Origin: Dirofilaria immitis
Lineage: Eukaryota; Nematoda; Chromadorea; Rhabditida; Onchocercidae
Length of the DNA stretch: 64,000 nt
Direction of reading: 5' to 3'
NCBI GenBank assembly: GCA_024305405.1
Contig: JAKNDB010000070.1
Span: forward strand, 1,124,001 to 1,188,000
In this document: in pieces, positions 12,591-25,015 of the stretch
Layout: the number at the start of each line of letters is the position of its first letter
How positions within the stretch are numbered: position 1 is the first letter of the stretch
Program-made: the position numbers and the translations under genes
Notes under the pieces: generated by a model
What the model was told of the DNA's origin: nothing
What the model saw: the letters and a program-made list of their open reading frames with translations, nothing else
Database searches by the model: none

Positions 12591-15500
12591 TTAATTCTTA
12601 TCTGGACGGCTATTTTTATGGGGTGGTGAACGACTGAGGGAATGTGTATGTACATTAAATATTCCATGAACGTTGGATTCCATTTTAAATATATTTCGTG
12701 ATGATCTAATATTTTCCGATACTTTTGAACGTCTTTTGCTTCCTAGCTGCTGTAAATTAGATTCGTTTTTTTCATTTGCGTCGTTGTCGAATAAGTAGAA
12801 TTTTTATCAGTAGCTGCTGATAAATTAGCGCTCTTTAGTGATATATATTGCATGTATGGATTGCTATTGTTAAGAGATCTGAAAAAAATTCATAAATATA
12901 AATATAATAGGATATAACAAATTAAAATATTCATGGATATAATAATAATCTTATCTGTTAGATAGACTATTTTTGAATATAATAATAAATTCAAAAATTC
13001 GTATATATGTCAATTTATATATTCATCAACGCACTAGATGGTTTTTTAAGTGCTAGGAAAGTGCAGTCATCTACTTTCAATAATTTTCGTGCAAGTGATG
13101 CATTTCATTTTATCATACATAAATCTTTTAATCTACGAAAACACTTGTTTAACACAAGAAAGTAATGCTCAACATGAGAATATTTCTAATATTAGAAAAA
13201 AAAGATCCTATTGATGAATAAATTTAAAATCAAATAACTAAGATTTTTCTCAATGCACTTATGTTAATGACAAATGCAGTGTTGCTGAAACAATTCTATT
13301 TCGGATTCAATTTATTTTAAAGGTAGATGCTTCATTAAATATTTCATTTTTAAAAAGAAAGAAAAAAGGAATAAAAATAAAGAAAGAGCAAACATTTCAT
13401 TGCCTTGAAAAACACAATATGAACGCTAGAACGAGCTAAAATAAGCCTAAAACTCAAAGCAGACGATCCTCAATTCAATCGTATTGATAATTTCTGTAAA
13501 AGAAACCTTAAACTCAAAAAAAACGATGTTGTTCGATTAGTATGAAAATTAACATTATTAACAGATTGTTTAAACATAACTTACTGATTCAAATTCATTC
13601 CATTACTTCTATCATTACTACCGAATACGGCTGCCAAATTTCCAGATGCCTTTACTGATTGAAGATGTGGCATTGAGAGATCTCCATCGACATCAGTACC
13701 ATATATGTCCGGCTTGTTGATTTTTGCTTTTTTGATATATTTTGCTGCAAATATATGTGAAAAAAATATGAAAAGTATACAACTCAAATTAAACACTCTA
13801 AAAGATTTTTATTAGTTCAAAATATTTAACTTATATATTACAAAACTCTCTTCAAAGCGAACATAGAAAATATCAATAAGTAAAACAATAACATAATGAC
13901 CTTTATGTTACATAACTCAAGAATCTGTATTAAAAATTAATGGTTTAAAATAACAGTACACAAATGAAAAGTTGAAACCGATCAATCTTACTCCGTTTAG
14001 TGACAGCATGTTGTTGAAAGAATCTTTTCGAAAGGAAAAACTGTTTGATTTCTTCAGTTCTTTCTGCAGATAAAACCATTTATATGTGAGGTTTATATGT
14101 AAGATTAAAAAAAAATAATAAAATTTCCATTTTAAAATCTCCTCTTGCGTAATCACTTTTTGTAATTATTATATCAAACGAAAAAAAAAAGAAAAAAACA
14201 TCAAATGTGAACATTTTGAGTGACATAAATGGTACTTATCAAAGATTAACAAAATGAGATTAATCACAACTGACGCTAGTAACACAAGTAATTACTATTT
14301 ATCAAGACAACTTGGTATAGATTTTTCGTCAAATATCGAGTTGATCAAATTTATCTAATAGTTATTATTCATATATCGATACTCAAAAAAATTTCTATTC
14401 TATGTAATAAATGAATAATAATCATAACTAAAAATTTTTACGTCATTATCCACAGATGAATTCCACAGCAAATCCGTTGATCCTGAATAGGCAATTAACA
14501 GATTTCATTTCACTTTACTTTTTGATATGTCGATTTGATTTTTCTTCTTTTTTGCATCATAATAATCACAGCAGGAATGACAGCATTTTTTCTTTTAACT
14601 TTTATGTAACATTTTGAAACACACTTGATGTATTGACATTCTCATTGACATCTCCAAAATATTTTAAACTCTGTGCACAGTCCATAAATGAACCATTCAA
14701 ATGCTGCACCATTCCACGGTGTTGTTGCATATTCGTCAGCAATGAACTTGCATTTCTAAAAGATATTCCAGATTTGCATTAAAAATATCTCATAATTAAA
14801 AAATACAGATATTGTTTGCTTTCAGTTTGCAATCAACAACGATCACTTCAAGAAAGAAATAAATTCATCAATAATGATTGAATATGGGGAAGGAAACAAA
14901 ATTCACTGTATTTGTAACAATCATACTAGACATTGAAATAAATTTCAGTGATTGAACATTAAAATGAATTTAATTCATCATTAGCATTCTTTTTTTTGAA
15001 ATAATAAGATAAAAGTAGAGATAATATGATATTCATATAATTTTACAAGGATACATAGATAATACTGTTTTTTTCTATCATGAATAAAGCTTACTTTTCT
15101 AAAAATCGCAGATTTTCACAGTTTCCTTGCATCGATCAGCCACATTATTCATCTGTTCATGCTAAAATTAAAAAATCAAAACATTATTTTAAAAAAAAAA
15201 TATGCAAAAAGAAACTCAACACTATAGTTTTAAAAAGAAATCAAAAGTGGAAAGAAAACATCAGTCTGCGAATTATTTCTTTTTAAAATTATTATAAATA
15301 TGTCATAATGTTCTCGTCGTTACTATAAAAAGAAAGACATATTTATAGTAATTTTGAAGTAAAAGATATTTCGACATACAAAGAGAACAGATTAGACTTC
15401 ACTCAGAGATATGCTTCTCACTATTTCTCTTATTGCATCAATAATAATTTCGAAAGAACTTAAAAATAAATGTAAAATAAATCCTATTACTTTCTAATAG

Positions 15501-16221
15501 TTGCTAAATTTTGATTTAAATATAACGCTTTCTCTTTGAAAAAAGGCCCTAAATTCTTTCATAATTAGATTAAATGATAAAAGAATGTTTATCAAACTAA
15601 ACAATACAATAATATTAGAACCAATCCGAGTAAGGATTGCTAATACTTGTGAATGGTAATGGGAATATTTCTGGAATAATATTCCCAAAAAACAAATTCA
15701 AAAGCTAAGCTCACCATGTTGTTCACATTATTTCGTATTATATTATACTGATTCTGTTGAAATTTGATAACAGAATTTACTTTTCGTAAAGCATTCACCA
15801 ATAAAGAGGTAGGTGTCTGAAATTATATTACTCTTATTTCCATTTTCTCCAAGCAAGTTTAAATTAAACCAATTATATTTCTTAATACAAACCTGAAAAT
15901 ATTTTTTGTTTTCTCACTCATATTACGTCCCACATTTTCAGAAGAAAAAGGTGAATGTCCACATACCGTACATATTTTCCTGATACTGCAATTATAGATT
16001 CATTTGAAAGAAGCTTACTTTGTCACTTTCCAAAAGAATAACTTACGTCATTTTTATTTTATTAAATAGAAAATTTATTAATTGAACAAACCACATTTAT
16101 CAAGACATGCAGAGCAGAATATATGTCCACAATTTGCAAGTGCAAAAGGTTGATTTTTGGTAGTATTTTGTGCAGAAGGAATCAAGCAACAATTATTACA
16201 ATGTATCCATGGTAATGCCAT
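12591..16221 (-). CDS. ZHP/RNF212/Zip3-family RING protein
   Basis: Family members are meiotic RING E3 ligases that act on the synaptonemal complex to set crossover sites. Clear exons are 16092-16221, 15893-15985, 15715-15816, 15095-15161, 14611-14755, 13992-14063, 13585-13744 and 12591-12878. A small candidate exon at 14442-14482 does not keep phase. The protein starts MALPWIHCNNCC. The RING is C-x2-C, then ANCGHIFCSACLDKC and CTVC. A coiled segment follows (KVNSVIKFQQNQYNIIRN, then a short helix), and a polar Ser/Asn-rich tail ends HKNSRPDKN. A TTTTGCAG acceptor abuts the ATG, suggesting trans-splicing or a further 5' exon. Three single-base losses break the frame, at the T run 15902-15907, the T run 15113-15116, and AA at 12790-12791. 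Each is repaired by one added base, with coherent sequence on both sides. The family call rests on the RING spacing plus the coiled coil; which ZHP paralogue it is cannot be told. Confidence 0.8.
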
Positions 16222-17011
16222 CTGCAAAACTTATTTAAATTATATAAAACAATAGATATCATATCAAAGAGAAGAAAAAAATTCATTTACGGAAATTCAC
16301 ATTATTACCATTTCCTCCATGTAGTACCGCGAGACAAACTTTTGGATTTAGCAAATTATTGATATGATAATATTTCTAAATAAATTTTACAACACGGCTA
16401 ACATTGATCATCCAATCCTTCTTTCAAACTAAATTTTTATTGTATTATCAGTTATATAACTTTGTGTTTAAATCTATAGACTCCGAAAGAGACTTCATAA
16501 GAATGCTTGATGAGAAGCAAACTTTAACCTCGATATCACTAATTCTTTTACACCGATATGGTTCCTCAGCTTAAATGTAGTAAAAGCACTCACAAAAAAA
16601 TTAGAATAAGATTATATTATATATACATATTTTTTGTTTCCATAACTGATAAAACTGAATATTTCAATCTCCTTGGAGAACTTTACTGCATGAAAAATAT
16701 TTTAAAACCATTACTGATCTGTCACAAAGTAATATACATATGTTTTAATTTTACGTATGCAAATTAAAATGATCCGAACCATCAAACAAAAACTTCAAAT
16801 TAATGTTAACAACATCGCAAACATAAAAAATATGTAAAAATGGACAAACTTTAGCAACAAATTGCAAGCATTAAACAAAAAAAATTATATAATTATATGA
16901 GTATGAAATTCTGTCATTCATTCCTTTCAGTTAATCATATTAAAGTCCATATCTCCAAACAAGTAACTATGAATCAGTAAGAAGGATAAAAACATTTTCC
17001 CAGTATAATTA
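16222..17011. other. Intergenic spacer between two minus-strand genes
   Basis: About 790 bases between the stop of the coiled-coil gene and the start of the ZHP-type gene, which lies downstream on the same strand. No exon is recognised. The short spacing and the acceptor directly at the ZHP ATG are compatible with a two-gene nematode operon, but no spliced-leader evidence can be seen in genomic sequence alone. Confidence 0.5.
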
Positions 17012-19152
17012 TTATGTTTGACTAAAATCACGGAAAGGTAATGTTGAAGGATTTCGATAATCGCGAACTGGTGATGGAGCTCGATAACTTTTGCGTGCAG
17101 TAAGTTCATCATTTATTGTTGTTCCAAGCAGTCGATCATATGGTCGTTTGGTTGTGTCAATTGAAACGTCAGATCGTATCGCACCGTATGGATGTGACGG
17201 ATTCGCTACAATACGCACATATAACGAATAAGCAACTGAGAACAATAAACGTAATGTATAGTGAAATATATATACATTTATAGGTGTTAAAAAGAATACA
17301 TCGCATCATAACTGTGTGAACAAGATTCCAAGAAAAAAAAACTTTTTGAAAAATAATTTTGAGTGACTGAAGAGAAAGCACATCTCTGAATAGAATAACT
17401 TACCCATCCGCAGCGTTTGAGTGCTGGAATACTGAATTTGAGAGGAAATTGACGATTCGTTGATGGGGCATAAGATGCTGCTGACGCTGCATATGCATGA
17501 TATATACTTGCTTGTCTTGCTTCATCTATGATTGAAAAAAAAGATACTACTTTCATTAAAAACATATATTGTCATCTCAGTCTTTAGTTATTTATAACAA
17601 GAAATGAAAAAGAAAAATTCTTTGCTTGCGAGACTGCCTTCCACTTCTTTAATAACTACTCCTCTGCTCAATAATTGACAAATAATCTTTGAGGAAACAA
17701 GAGGAAAAATCCGTGTTCTGCCGAATACATAAAGTAATATTAAATATTATCCCAAATTTTCTTGTCAACAATTTTTAACTTTTCATGAAAAAGTTTTTTC
17801 TAAAAATGAAATTTACCATATGCCTGAACTTTCTGTAGAGCAGAAAGTAGTGCAGGAAAAAATGTAGGATCCTTGCTAGTCATCATCACAACGGCAAGAA
17901 TAAAATCCTTCGGTGAAATCTGTGCCAATAAACCATCTAAAAATTATAAATATTTCATAACACTGCTTCCACATTTGTAGTAGATTTTTTAACTGAATTT
18001 CAAACAATTTTGAAAGCAATGTACTAACATGAAAGTGATTACACCTCATCTAACATATCATAATAATTTATAATATTATTGAAATAATTGCAAATATTAC
18101 ATCAATACAATACGATATTAAACTAATATATGTAAAATTGTAAATTCCATCCAAAATAAAATATTTTATTTAATAATAATAACTGACATCAAAAAACGAA
18201 CCTAATGTAGTGTCTAAATCTTGCGGTGCGATTAAACTGTTCCGCTCTTCAATTAGTTGCCTCTGTTGTTCTTTGACACCTTTTTCCCATTCATTGAATT
18301 CCTCCACATACTTATTATATGTTTCCGTACCACACTGTGCTCTTAAAATGAATTATGAAGTTAAAAAAAATTTATAGTCATTCTTCTAAAATGGCCAACA
18401 AAAAGCAGTCATAAAATTTACTTGAACTTATCAGATGTATGACTCACTAGATATCGTCGAATCTAAAGGAATTCTATATTAGGAACAAAAAATTGAGAAA
18501 ACTGACAGTTCACTTATAATAACGATATATAATGTTTCATTAATTATTAGGATTAAGAAATATCCGTAAAAATTGATATTATTTATGTTTTTGTTAATTA
18601 AAGAAAAACGTACATATTATTCAGTTTCCATTTTTCAAACTTTTCTTTATGCTCCACGTATTGTTGTTCCAGTCGTCCGAGAGCAACTGTTATGTGTGTA
18701 ATCTACAATTAAAATTGAATATTTCGGAAAGAGTCCTATTTTTTTTTTTAACATTATATACATTAGACAACAATAGTTTGTGCTTTAATCAAAAAGAATC
18801 TAATTAATCAGTATGAGTAATAAAACATCACTTCAAATAATTATTTTCTACTGAATGATTAGAAGAAGTCAGTTTTTTCCAAAAAAAAGCGTTTTATTTG
18901 CATTTTGAATTTTCCTTCACAACAAAAAAACTTTTCTTATTTTAAAAACCAAAAATTATAACGATAACTAATTAGAATAATTTCTGATTCCTCATCATAA
19001 ATGGATAAGAACTACAACAAATATTTTCAGAGAAACAATTTTTAACCTAATGAAATGCCTCGAATACGGAAACATATAATATAGAAAAAAATAATTCAAT
19101 TTCTGTAAAAACGAAATGCAAAAGAAATAGAATTGCTAACCTTATCAGCCAT
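17012..19152 (-). CDS. Unrecognised coiled-coil protein, about 225 residues
   Basis: Six exons with consistent phases: 19141-19152 (only MADK), 18614-18702, 18202-18341, 17817-17936, 17404-17525, 17012-17205. The N-terminal half is charged and helical (LEQQYVEHKEKFEKWKLNN, then YNKYVEEFNEWEKGVKEQQR), with regularly spaced Phe/Trp. A hydrophobic helical segment (PKDFILAVVMMTSKDPTFF) follows. The C-terminal third is low-complexity, rich in Ala, Ser, Tyr and Pro (HAYAASAASYAPSTNRQ), ending in an Arg/Ser/Pro tail (SYRAPSPVRDYRNPS). One base is missing near 17446-17450 in exon 5; adding it joins exon 5 to exon 6 in phase. I do not recognise the family. The clean splice sites and matching phases make it a real gene. 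The tail could suit an RNA-processing or scaffold protein, but that is speculation. Confidence 0.75.
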
Positions 19153-20138
19153 TAGTATTTAAATTGCAATTTTGTAAGAAAAAAAAGCAAACATATGAAA
19201 TCTGAAAATATAAATCTAAGTTAAATTACGATCCACGCTATTTTAGCATCATAAAGTACCACACTATCTAACAACATGACATAATTTCTTTACAATAACT
19301 TTTGATTTACTCAGAAGTGATAATGAATAAAAGTTTGGAATAAATATGATCGAAAATATAATTAAAATAAATCAAAAGATAATGCTTATAACATGATACT
19401 CAAAAATATGATATATATGGTGATTTTGTTGATTTCAATGACAGGTTTTTGTACGCATCGTACGAAATGCAAAACGTCAACAAAACCAATACTATCCCCT
19501 ATACGTATAAATTAACGTATCTATATGGGCAACGTCAATTGCCCAAAAAAAGACCAACACTATCTCCCTACACGCATAAATCAACGTATAACTGCATGAG
19601 TAACGTCAATTATTTATGAGCGCCATTTCATTTAATAAATGAAACCATTCTTCAACAACATGCTGTACCACATATTGACGCTGTGCTACACATTGATAAA
19701 ATTAACAGACCAATTCCATAAAAAAATGGACGATACGCGCGATAAAAAATTACAGCATCGTATTGTGATGTTATCATTTGATAATTGATCGCGTGATCAT
19801 CCTATATCACGTCGATATAATCTTATCTTTCTTATTCCTTTTCAATTATAACAATAATTTATGATGACGTATTGTGACGTTATCAAATATTATCAAAATA
19901 TGATAATCTCAAACTAATAAATAGTAATCCTGGGGCAGCGTTTTCTAAATTAATTTTTACGTTACTTAGAAAACATTTTTTAAGTTTTTATCGATTAATT
20001 GTAAAATTTCTTAAAAAATTTCGTTTTTGGAAAATAAAAATTAAACTTTGTATTTATTGTATCAGGTGATTTCATTGCAGAATATCTATTTGAACTTTAA
20101 CCTTTCGCTAAACCTTTTAGCAAAAAAAGCAAGCATTG
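19153..20138. promoter_or_regulatory. Bidirectional promoter region with repeated TGACG/CGTCA motifs
   Basis: The two flanking genes diverge from this 986-base gap. It contains AACGTCAA near 19475, 19529 and 19602, TTGACGC near 19676, and TGATGACGTATTGTGACGTT near 19860-19880. It also has ATATCACGTCGATAT near 19803. TGACGT is the core of CREB/ATF-type bZIP sites. Two degenerate ~80-base direct repeats (about 19465-19610) each carry ACCAATACTATC/ACCAACACTATC, a cGTATAAAT/cGCATAAAT element and an AACGTCAATT. A CCTTTTAG acceptor at 20113-20120, just upstream of the plus-strand ATG, is a likely trans-splice site. Function is inferred from position and motif only. Confidence 0.45.
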
Positions 20139-22060
20139 ATGATGGATAATACGGTCGAAATACTATCGTATGGTATACTTATTAGTGGTACCATTGGCTT
20201 CCTGTTACTTGTCTCTGGAATAAGAGCTCCTTACGGACGATATTCTCAACAATTCCATCCATCGGTTCCTTTTTCTTTCTTTATCATTCTTATCGTAATA
20301 GTAGTAGTGATAGCAGGCTAATTATGAAAAATATTAATTGGTTGGCCAACTTGAAAAATTAGTGTAAAATGGGCGGAAAAACAAATTAATTATAGCCAGG
20401 AAATTCTAGAAAAGAGGACAGAATAGTTAGTATCATAAGATCGAACATGATGCACAAATTATATCAAAATAATAAATGATAAATCGTAAACACTTAGTAA
20501 GTGCTGATTATGCATAAATATGATGAAGCTATTGTGATAACCTTATCAGTAATTGTAATATAAACATTCATTCAATCTAACTACTAATACTGACGCAACA
20601 ATCGAAATAAAATTTTTGATAAAAACATAGTAAATATAAGTTTGAAATACTTCGAGATTTCAAACTGTAAGCTGATAAAAATTTGAGCATCATATTTTGA
20701 ATATTAGCATTTATGAAGAAAACATTAACTACGAAAAGTTTTTTATTATAATTTGTAAGAATCTTATCATGCTCTATTTTATTCAAAATTTCAAATTATG
20801 TGTAGTATAAATATAATTTGAAATAAATATACGAAGTATCATCTTATCATTGATATCTTTATTACTGATCCTTTATCGATATTTTGAATGTCAGAATAGT
20901 TGCAGAGTTCTCCAACAGTTTACATAAATTTAGAATATATTTATTGGAAATATAATATTTTCAGATATCGGCTAAATTAGCTTGGTTTATACAAGAAATA
21001 CCATCATTGTATATTCCATTTTATAATCTTACTACTGGTATTATTGATTTATCGCTTATCAATGCATTAATTCTTATCTTATTTTGTTTACACTATACTA
21101 ACAGGTTCAAAAATATATAATCTTACACTATATATTGTTTTGAAGAAAATATTCAATGTTTACTTTTTTCTTCTGAAGAAAATGAAATCCATTTTTTCCC
21201 CTACCTTTTATATTAAAAGTTAAATATTTTTATATCTGTTATATATAAAATTGATTTCAGAGCTCTTATTTATCCATTCTTGATTAAAGGAAATACAAAA
21301 ACTCCAATATACCTCGTCCTATTAGGTTTTTTATTCTGTACAGTTAATGGTTATATACAAAGTATATGGCATTCCCATAATGTTGTATATAATAACTCAC
21401 TCAAGGATATCGTATTTTGTTTCATTGGTAAGTAAATATTCACATTTTTTACTCTTTCCTAGCATTTATCTTAAACTTAAATATTATATCGATTATACTA
21501 AATGAATATATACAATTCTTATTCCTGAATAATCGTATTTTATTATATTAACATATATTACTATAATCTATGCTATATTTTTGTAAATATGTAATATTTT
21601 GTATTAAATATGTTACAAATATTAGAATGATTTATATAGGTACAATCATATTTATCGTTGGAATGATTATTAATATCACATCTGATTCAATATTACGAAA
21701 TTTACGAAAAAATGGAAAATCAGACTATAAGATACCTCATGGCGGTTTATTCAAATATATTTCTGGAGCAAATTTCTTTGGCGAATGTATCGAATGGATT
21801 GGTTATGCCTTATTGGCACGCACATTACCTGCTTTTGCTTTTGCATTTTTACATTTTGCAATCTTGCACCGCGTGCTTATCAACATCATAGGTAATTTCT
21901 TTTTTTTAGCAAGAAAAATATGAACAAAGATTATTACTTCCATCGAATTTTTTTCCTCAAAATTGTATTATTATAATGTATTGTTTATTCCAGATGGTAT
22001 CGAGAAAAATTTGACAATTATCCCAAGGATCGCAAAGCTTTTATACCATTTGTTATTTAG
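20139..22060 (+). CDS. 3-oxo-5-alpha-steroid 4-dehydrogenase (steroid 5-alpha-reductase, SRD5A1/2 type)
   Basis: Five exons: 20139-20264, 20965-21104, 21261-21427, 21640-21891, 21994-22060; about 250 residues, the usual family size. The enzyme reduces the delta-4 bond of 3-oxo-steroids with NADPH, in the ER membrane. Exon 1 ends with the family block APYGRYS and exon 2 continues AKLAWFIQEIPS. Exon 4 carries the cofactor/substrate domain: GMIINITSDSILRNLRKNG, then YKIPHGGLFKYISGANFFGE and EWIGYAL. The last exon encodes WYREKFDNYPKDRKAFIPF. One T is missing from the run at 21846-21850; restoring it gives CNLAPRAYQHH, the expected C-terminal block, and joins exon 5 in phase. I start at the first ATG after a TTTTAG acceptor. 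In nematodes this family relates to steroid-hormone-like metabolism; the substrate is not deducible. Confidence 0.93.
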
Positions 22061-22791
22061 GTAATTTAATTGATAGATAATTTTTCTTATACATTTTTTT
22101 TTGGAAATGATAATGTGAGGATTGAAAATTATTTTGAATAACCATTCATAATCAAACAATACGTTGAAGGAAATGGTGTACAATAAAAATATTTCAAAAA
22201 GGAAAAAAAATTACGAGAAAAATCAGCATCGAAACTTTTTGTAATGTTGCAAAGAGAATTTTATCAAAAGTTCTTAATATTATGAAGTTTTATTTGTAAA
22301 ACTCATTATTACACACACGTTGATATCATTAAATATTATACACATCAATATTTAGAAAAAAGATTATAAGCAACAGAAAGTTTAAAATGTTAATTATGCT
22401 TTGTCGTTCATCCTTAAATGATGACATTAAACAAAAAGTCATAGACTATTAAATATTTGATATCGAAAATTTAGAAGAAAATGATCTCTTGCTACTCTCA
22501 TTAAATAGAGTGCTTTAATACATCATAAAATAAAAGAAAAAACATGCAAAATGCAAGTTCAGTTAAAACATACATAACTATTTATAAGTGGCATATATAG
22601 TATTTTATGAAAAACAGTTAAATTTGTGAATATATATATGCAATAATCTTTGCTTTCTCATCGTAGTGCAAAACTAAAATATTATATTCAGTTATTTTAA
22701 TCTGAAACATTTTAATTATATCTGTTTTCCATATTTAGAACAATTTTATCGCAAAGTAATGAGAAGGAATTGAATTAAATATACACAGCTA
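22061..22791. other. Convergent intergenic region
   Basis: About 730 AT-rich bases between the 3' ends of the reductase and the ANCHR-like gene. I see no exon, no notable repeat, and several AATAAA-like hexamers that could serve as polyadenylation signals for either gene. Confidence 0.55.
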
Positions 22792-25015
22792 TTAAGAGCG
22801 AAAGATTCTGGAAAATATACCATTTTTCTTGCTACTTCTCTTCGACTCTTTTACCATTTGCATGGCTTCGTTCTCCGTTTTCTCAGCTTCCAATATAATC
22901 TGGAAGCAAAGGTAAATAGTAGATAATGATTTTGCTAACTTAATGAATAAAAGTAAATAGTATCTTGTTCAAGATCAATAACAAAAATAATCTACGGAAC
23001 AAAAATTTCATGTACTATTTAAATGAATTTCAATATATTAAAAAGTAACAATATGATAAACGAATATAATTTATTTTAGTTAATAATTTGAAAGTGCATC
23101 ATTTTTTTCATCTCTTTATTATTCAGAATTTAACACTTTTTCTCAGAAGAAAGAAACTAATTGATATGGCCATTAGGCTAAATAATTAGAGAAAAGATAA
23201 ACAAAAGACTATGTTTACCCTTTTCAGTTCATTTTGATTAATTTCGATATTATCGAGGCTGGACTCCGAAGAAGACATCTCATCATTCAATCTTTTTTCC
23301 CAAAATTTACTCAGTTCTTCATTTATTTTTGCCGATTTTTTATTGCTTTGTTTAGCTAAAATGAGAACTTCATTAGCAAACAAAAGGAAATTTCAAAACA
23401 ATTGAGATATGATGTCAATGAAGCAATGATATGCTCGTAGAAATTAAAAATTGAAAGAAATATAAATTTCGTCTCCTCAATTATTTCATTAAAAGTCTAA
23501 AATCTCACTAGACCGGATATGTATATTTGCAGTATTGTACATTATATAGAAACATAGCATATTCTTTTCATACTTAATGTCATGAGCTCCTCAATTTCGC
23601 TCTCCATCGAACGATTATTGCTATCCGTATCTACCAAATTAGCTGCCTCTTTACTTTGTTGCTTAGCCAATTTCATTGTTCGCTGTAACTGTTTCAAATT
23701 CCGAATTGTATCTCGACCCATTATATCTGCATTTGATATAGACAGTTCTTCATTCAAATCTGTAAAGACCATCGATTCAGTATCTCTTATTTAGTGACAA
23801 CTTTTATCCAGAAGATCATCAAATATTTTCAACGTAAAAATAAAACTTCTTTGTAACAATGATTCTGGTGCTACTATGAAATAAATATTTGTTAGGAATC
23901 ACTTTCTCTAAAGTAATGGATCTCAAAAGTAAAGAGTGAATTTTAATATGAAACAAAATTTCAGTGAAATGTCATTTAATTATTTAAATCGTAAATATCA
24001 CATTCTTGTAAAAGAATTATTTAAAACTTAAATATTAACACGCATACAACATAGTTTATTATTTGTAAAAAAACTGTACAAATGAATTTCTTACTTTATT
24101 TAATGAAACGGGACTGAAATTTATAAATGTATACCATCTGAAGGAGAGGCATTATTCTTGCAAAGTTCAATAAATTCTTCCGGATTAATGTCATGTTCTT
24201 CTGATTTTCCAGAAGTGTCCCACTTTGCCTCTAATGCTGCTTCATCTTTCGCTTGTCTTATTAGTTTCTGAACTGTTTCTTCTTCAGTTCTATTCTCGTT
24301 TACAATAGCAAACTGAAAATTAAGCCAACATGCAGCAGATATTTAAATAAATGCAACTTTTTAATCAATCATTTTTACGAATACATCAATCATTCCTGAA
24401 ACTGAATTAACGTAGTGCTGTGATAATTGCTAGTGCATACTCTCGGATATCTGATATCATCCACTGATACATCACGAAGTTTTGCCAACCGTTCTTCTAT
24501 ATCACTGACTGAAGGTGTATCTTGATCTTAAAACAAATATTTTTGCAAAGTTCATAACAAATGAACTAATTTTATTTATTCTAATCGATAAAAAAAAGTA
24601 ATGCAAAAAGATTACACAATATTAGCTGAAATATTTATCAAAATATCATTCCTCATTTAGTTATTTCACAAAAATATATATATGAACAGACAGAATAGAA
24701 TAAATAAAGAGCAAAAAAATTTGATAATCAAGTAACTATTTCTAAACTATTTTTAAAAATCAAATAAAAAAATTTAAATATATTTACCTTTATTATGCAT
24801 TTTTAGCATTTTGCTCGTTCCTCCAAAGATGCTAACTCATTTGTATTCTTGTTAATATTTAAATTTGTTAAACGTTGCGCCAAAATTTTATCTTTTTCAT
24901 TCAATTGATCATTTTGTGATAAAAATTGTGATGAAGGAAGAAATGCGTTTGCATAATTTTGTCGCATTGATGGAGGTGGTAAATCATCATTCGACGACCA
25001 TTTATTGTTTTTCAT
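22792..25015 (-). CDS. ANCHR/ZFYVE19-like protein with MIM1-type motifs
   Basis: Six exons: 24788-25015, 24441-24526, 24135-24312, 23574-23759, 23219-23355, 22792-22899; about 307 residues. Known ANCHR (ZFYVE19) proteins bind VPS4 and CHMP4 through MIM1 motifs and delay abscission. Here two candidate motifs are visible: ILAQRLTNLNI in exon 1 and DIEERLAKLRDVSVDDIRYP in exon 2. Charged helical sequence follows (EETVQKLIRQAKDEAALEAKW, HDINPEEFIELC, DTIRNLKQLQRTMKLAKQQ, FWEKRLNDEM). The C-terminus is basic, ending KKNGIFSRIFRS. No FYVE zinc finger is encoded before the first motif: the N-terminus is the polar MKNNKWSSNDDLPPPS. One base is missing from the T run at 24809-24812; adding it reads through into exon 2 in phase. 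The family call is by motif only and moderate; another coiled-coil ESCRT-linked protein is possible. Confidence 0.6.
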
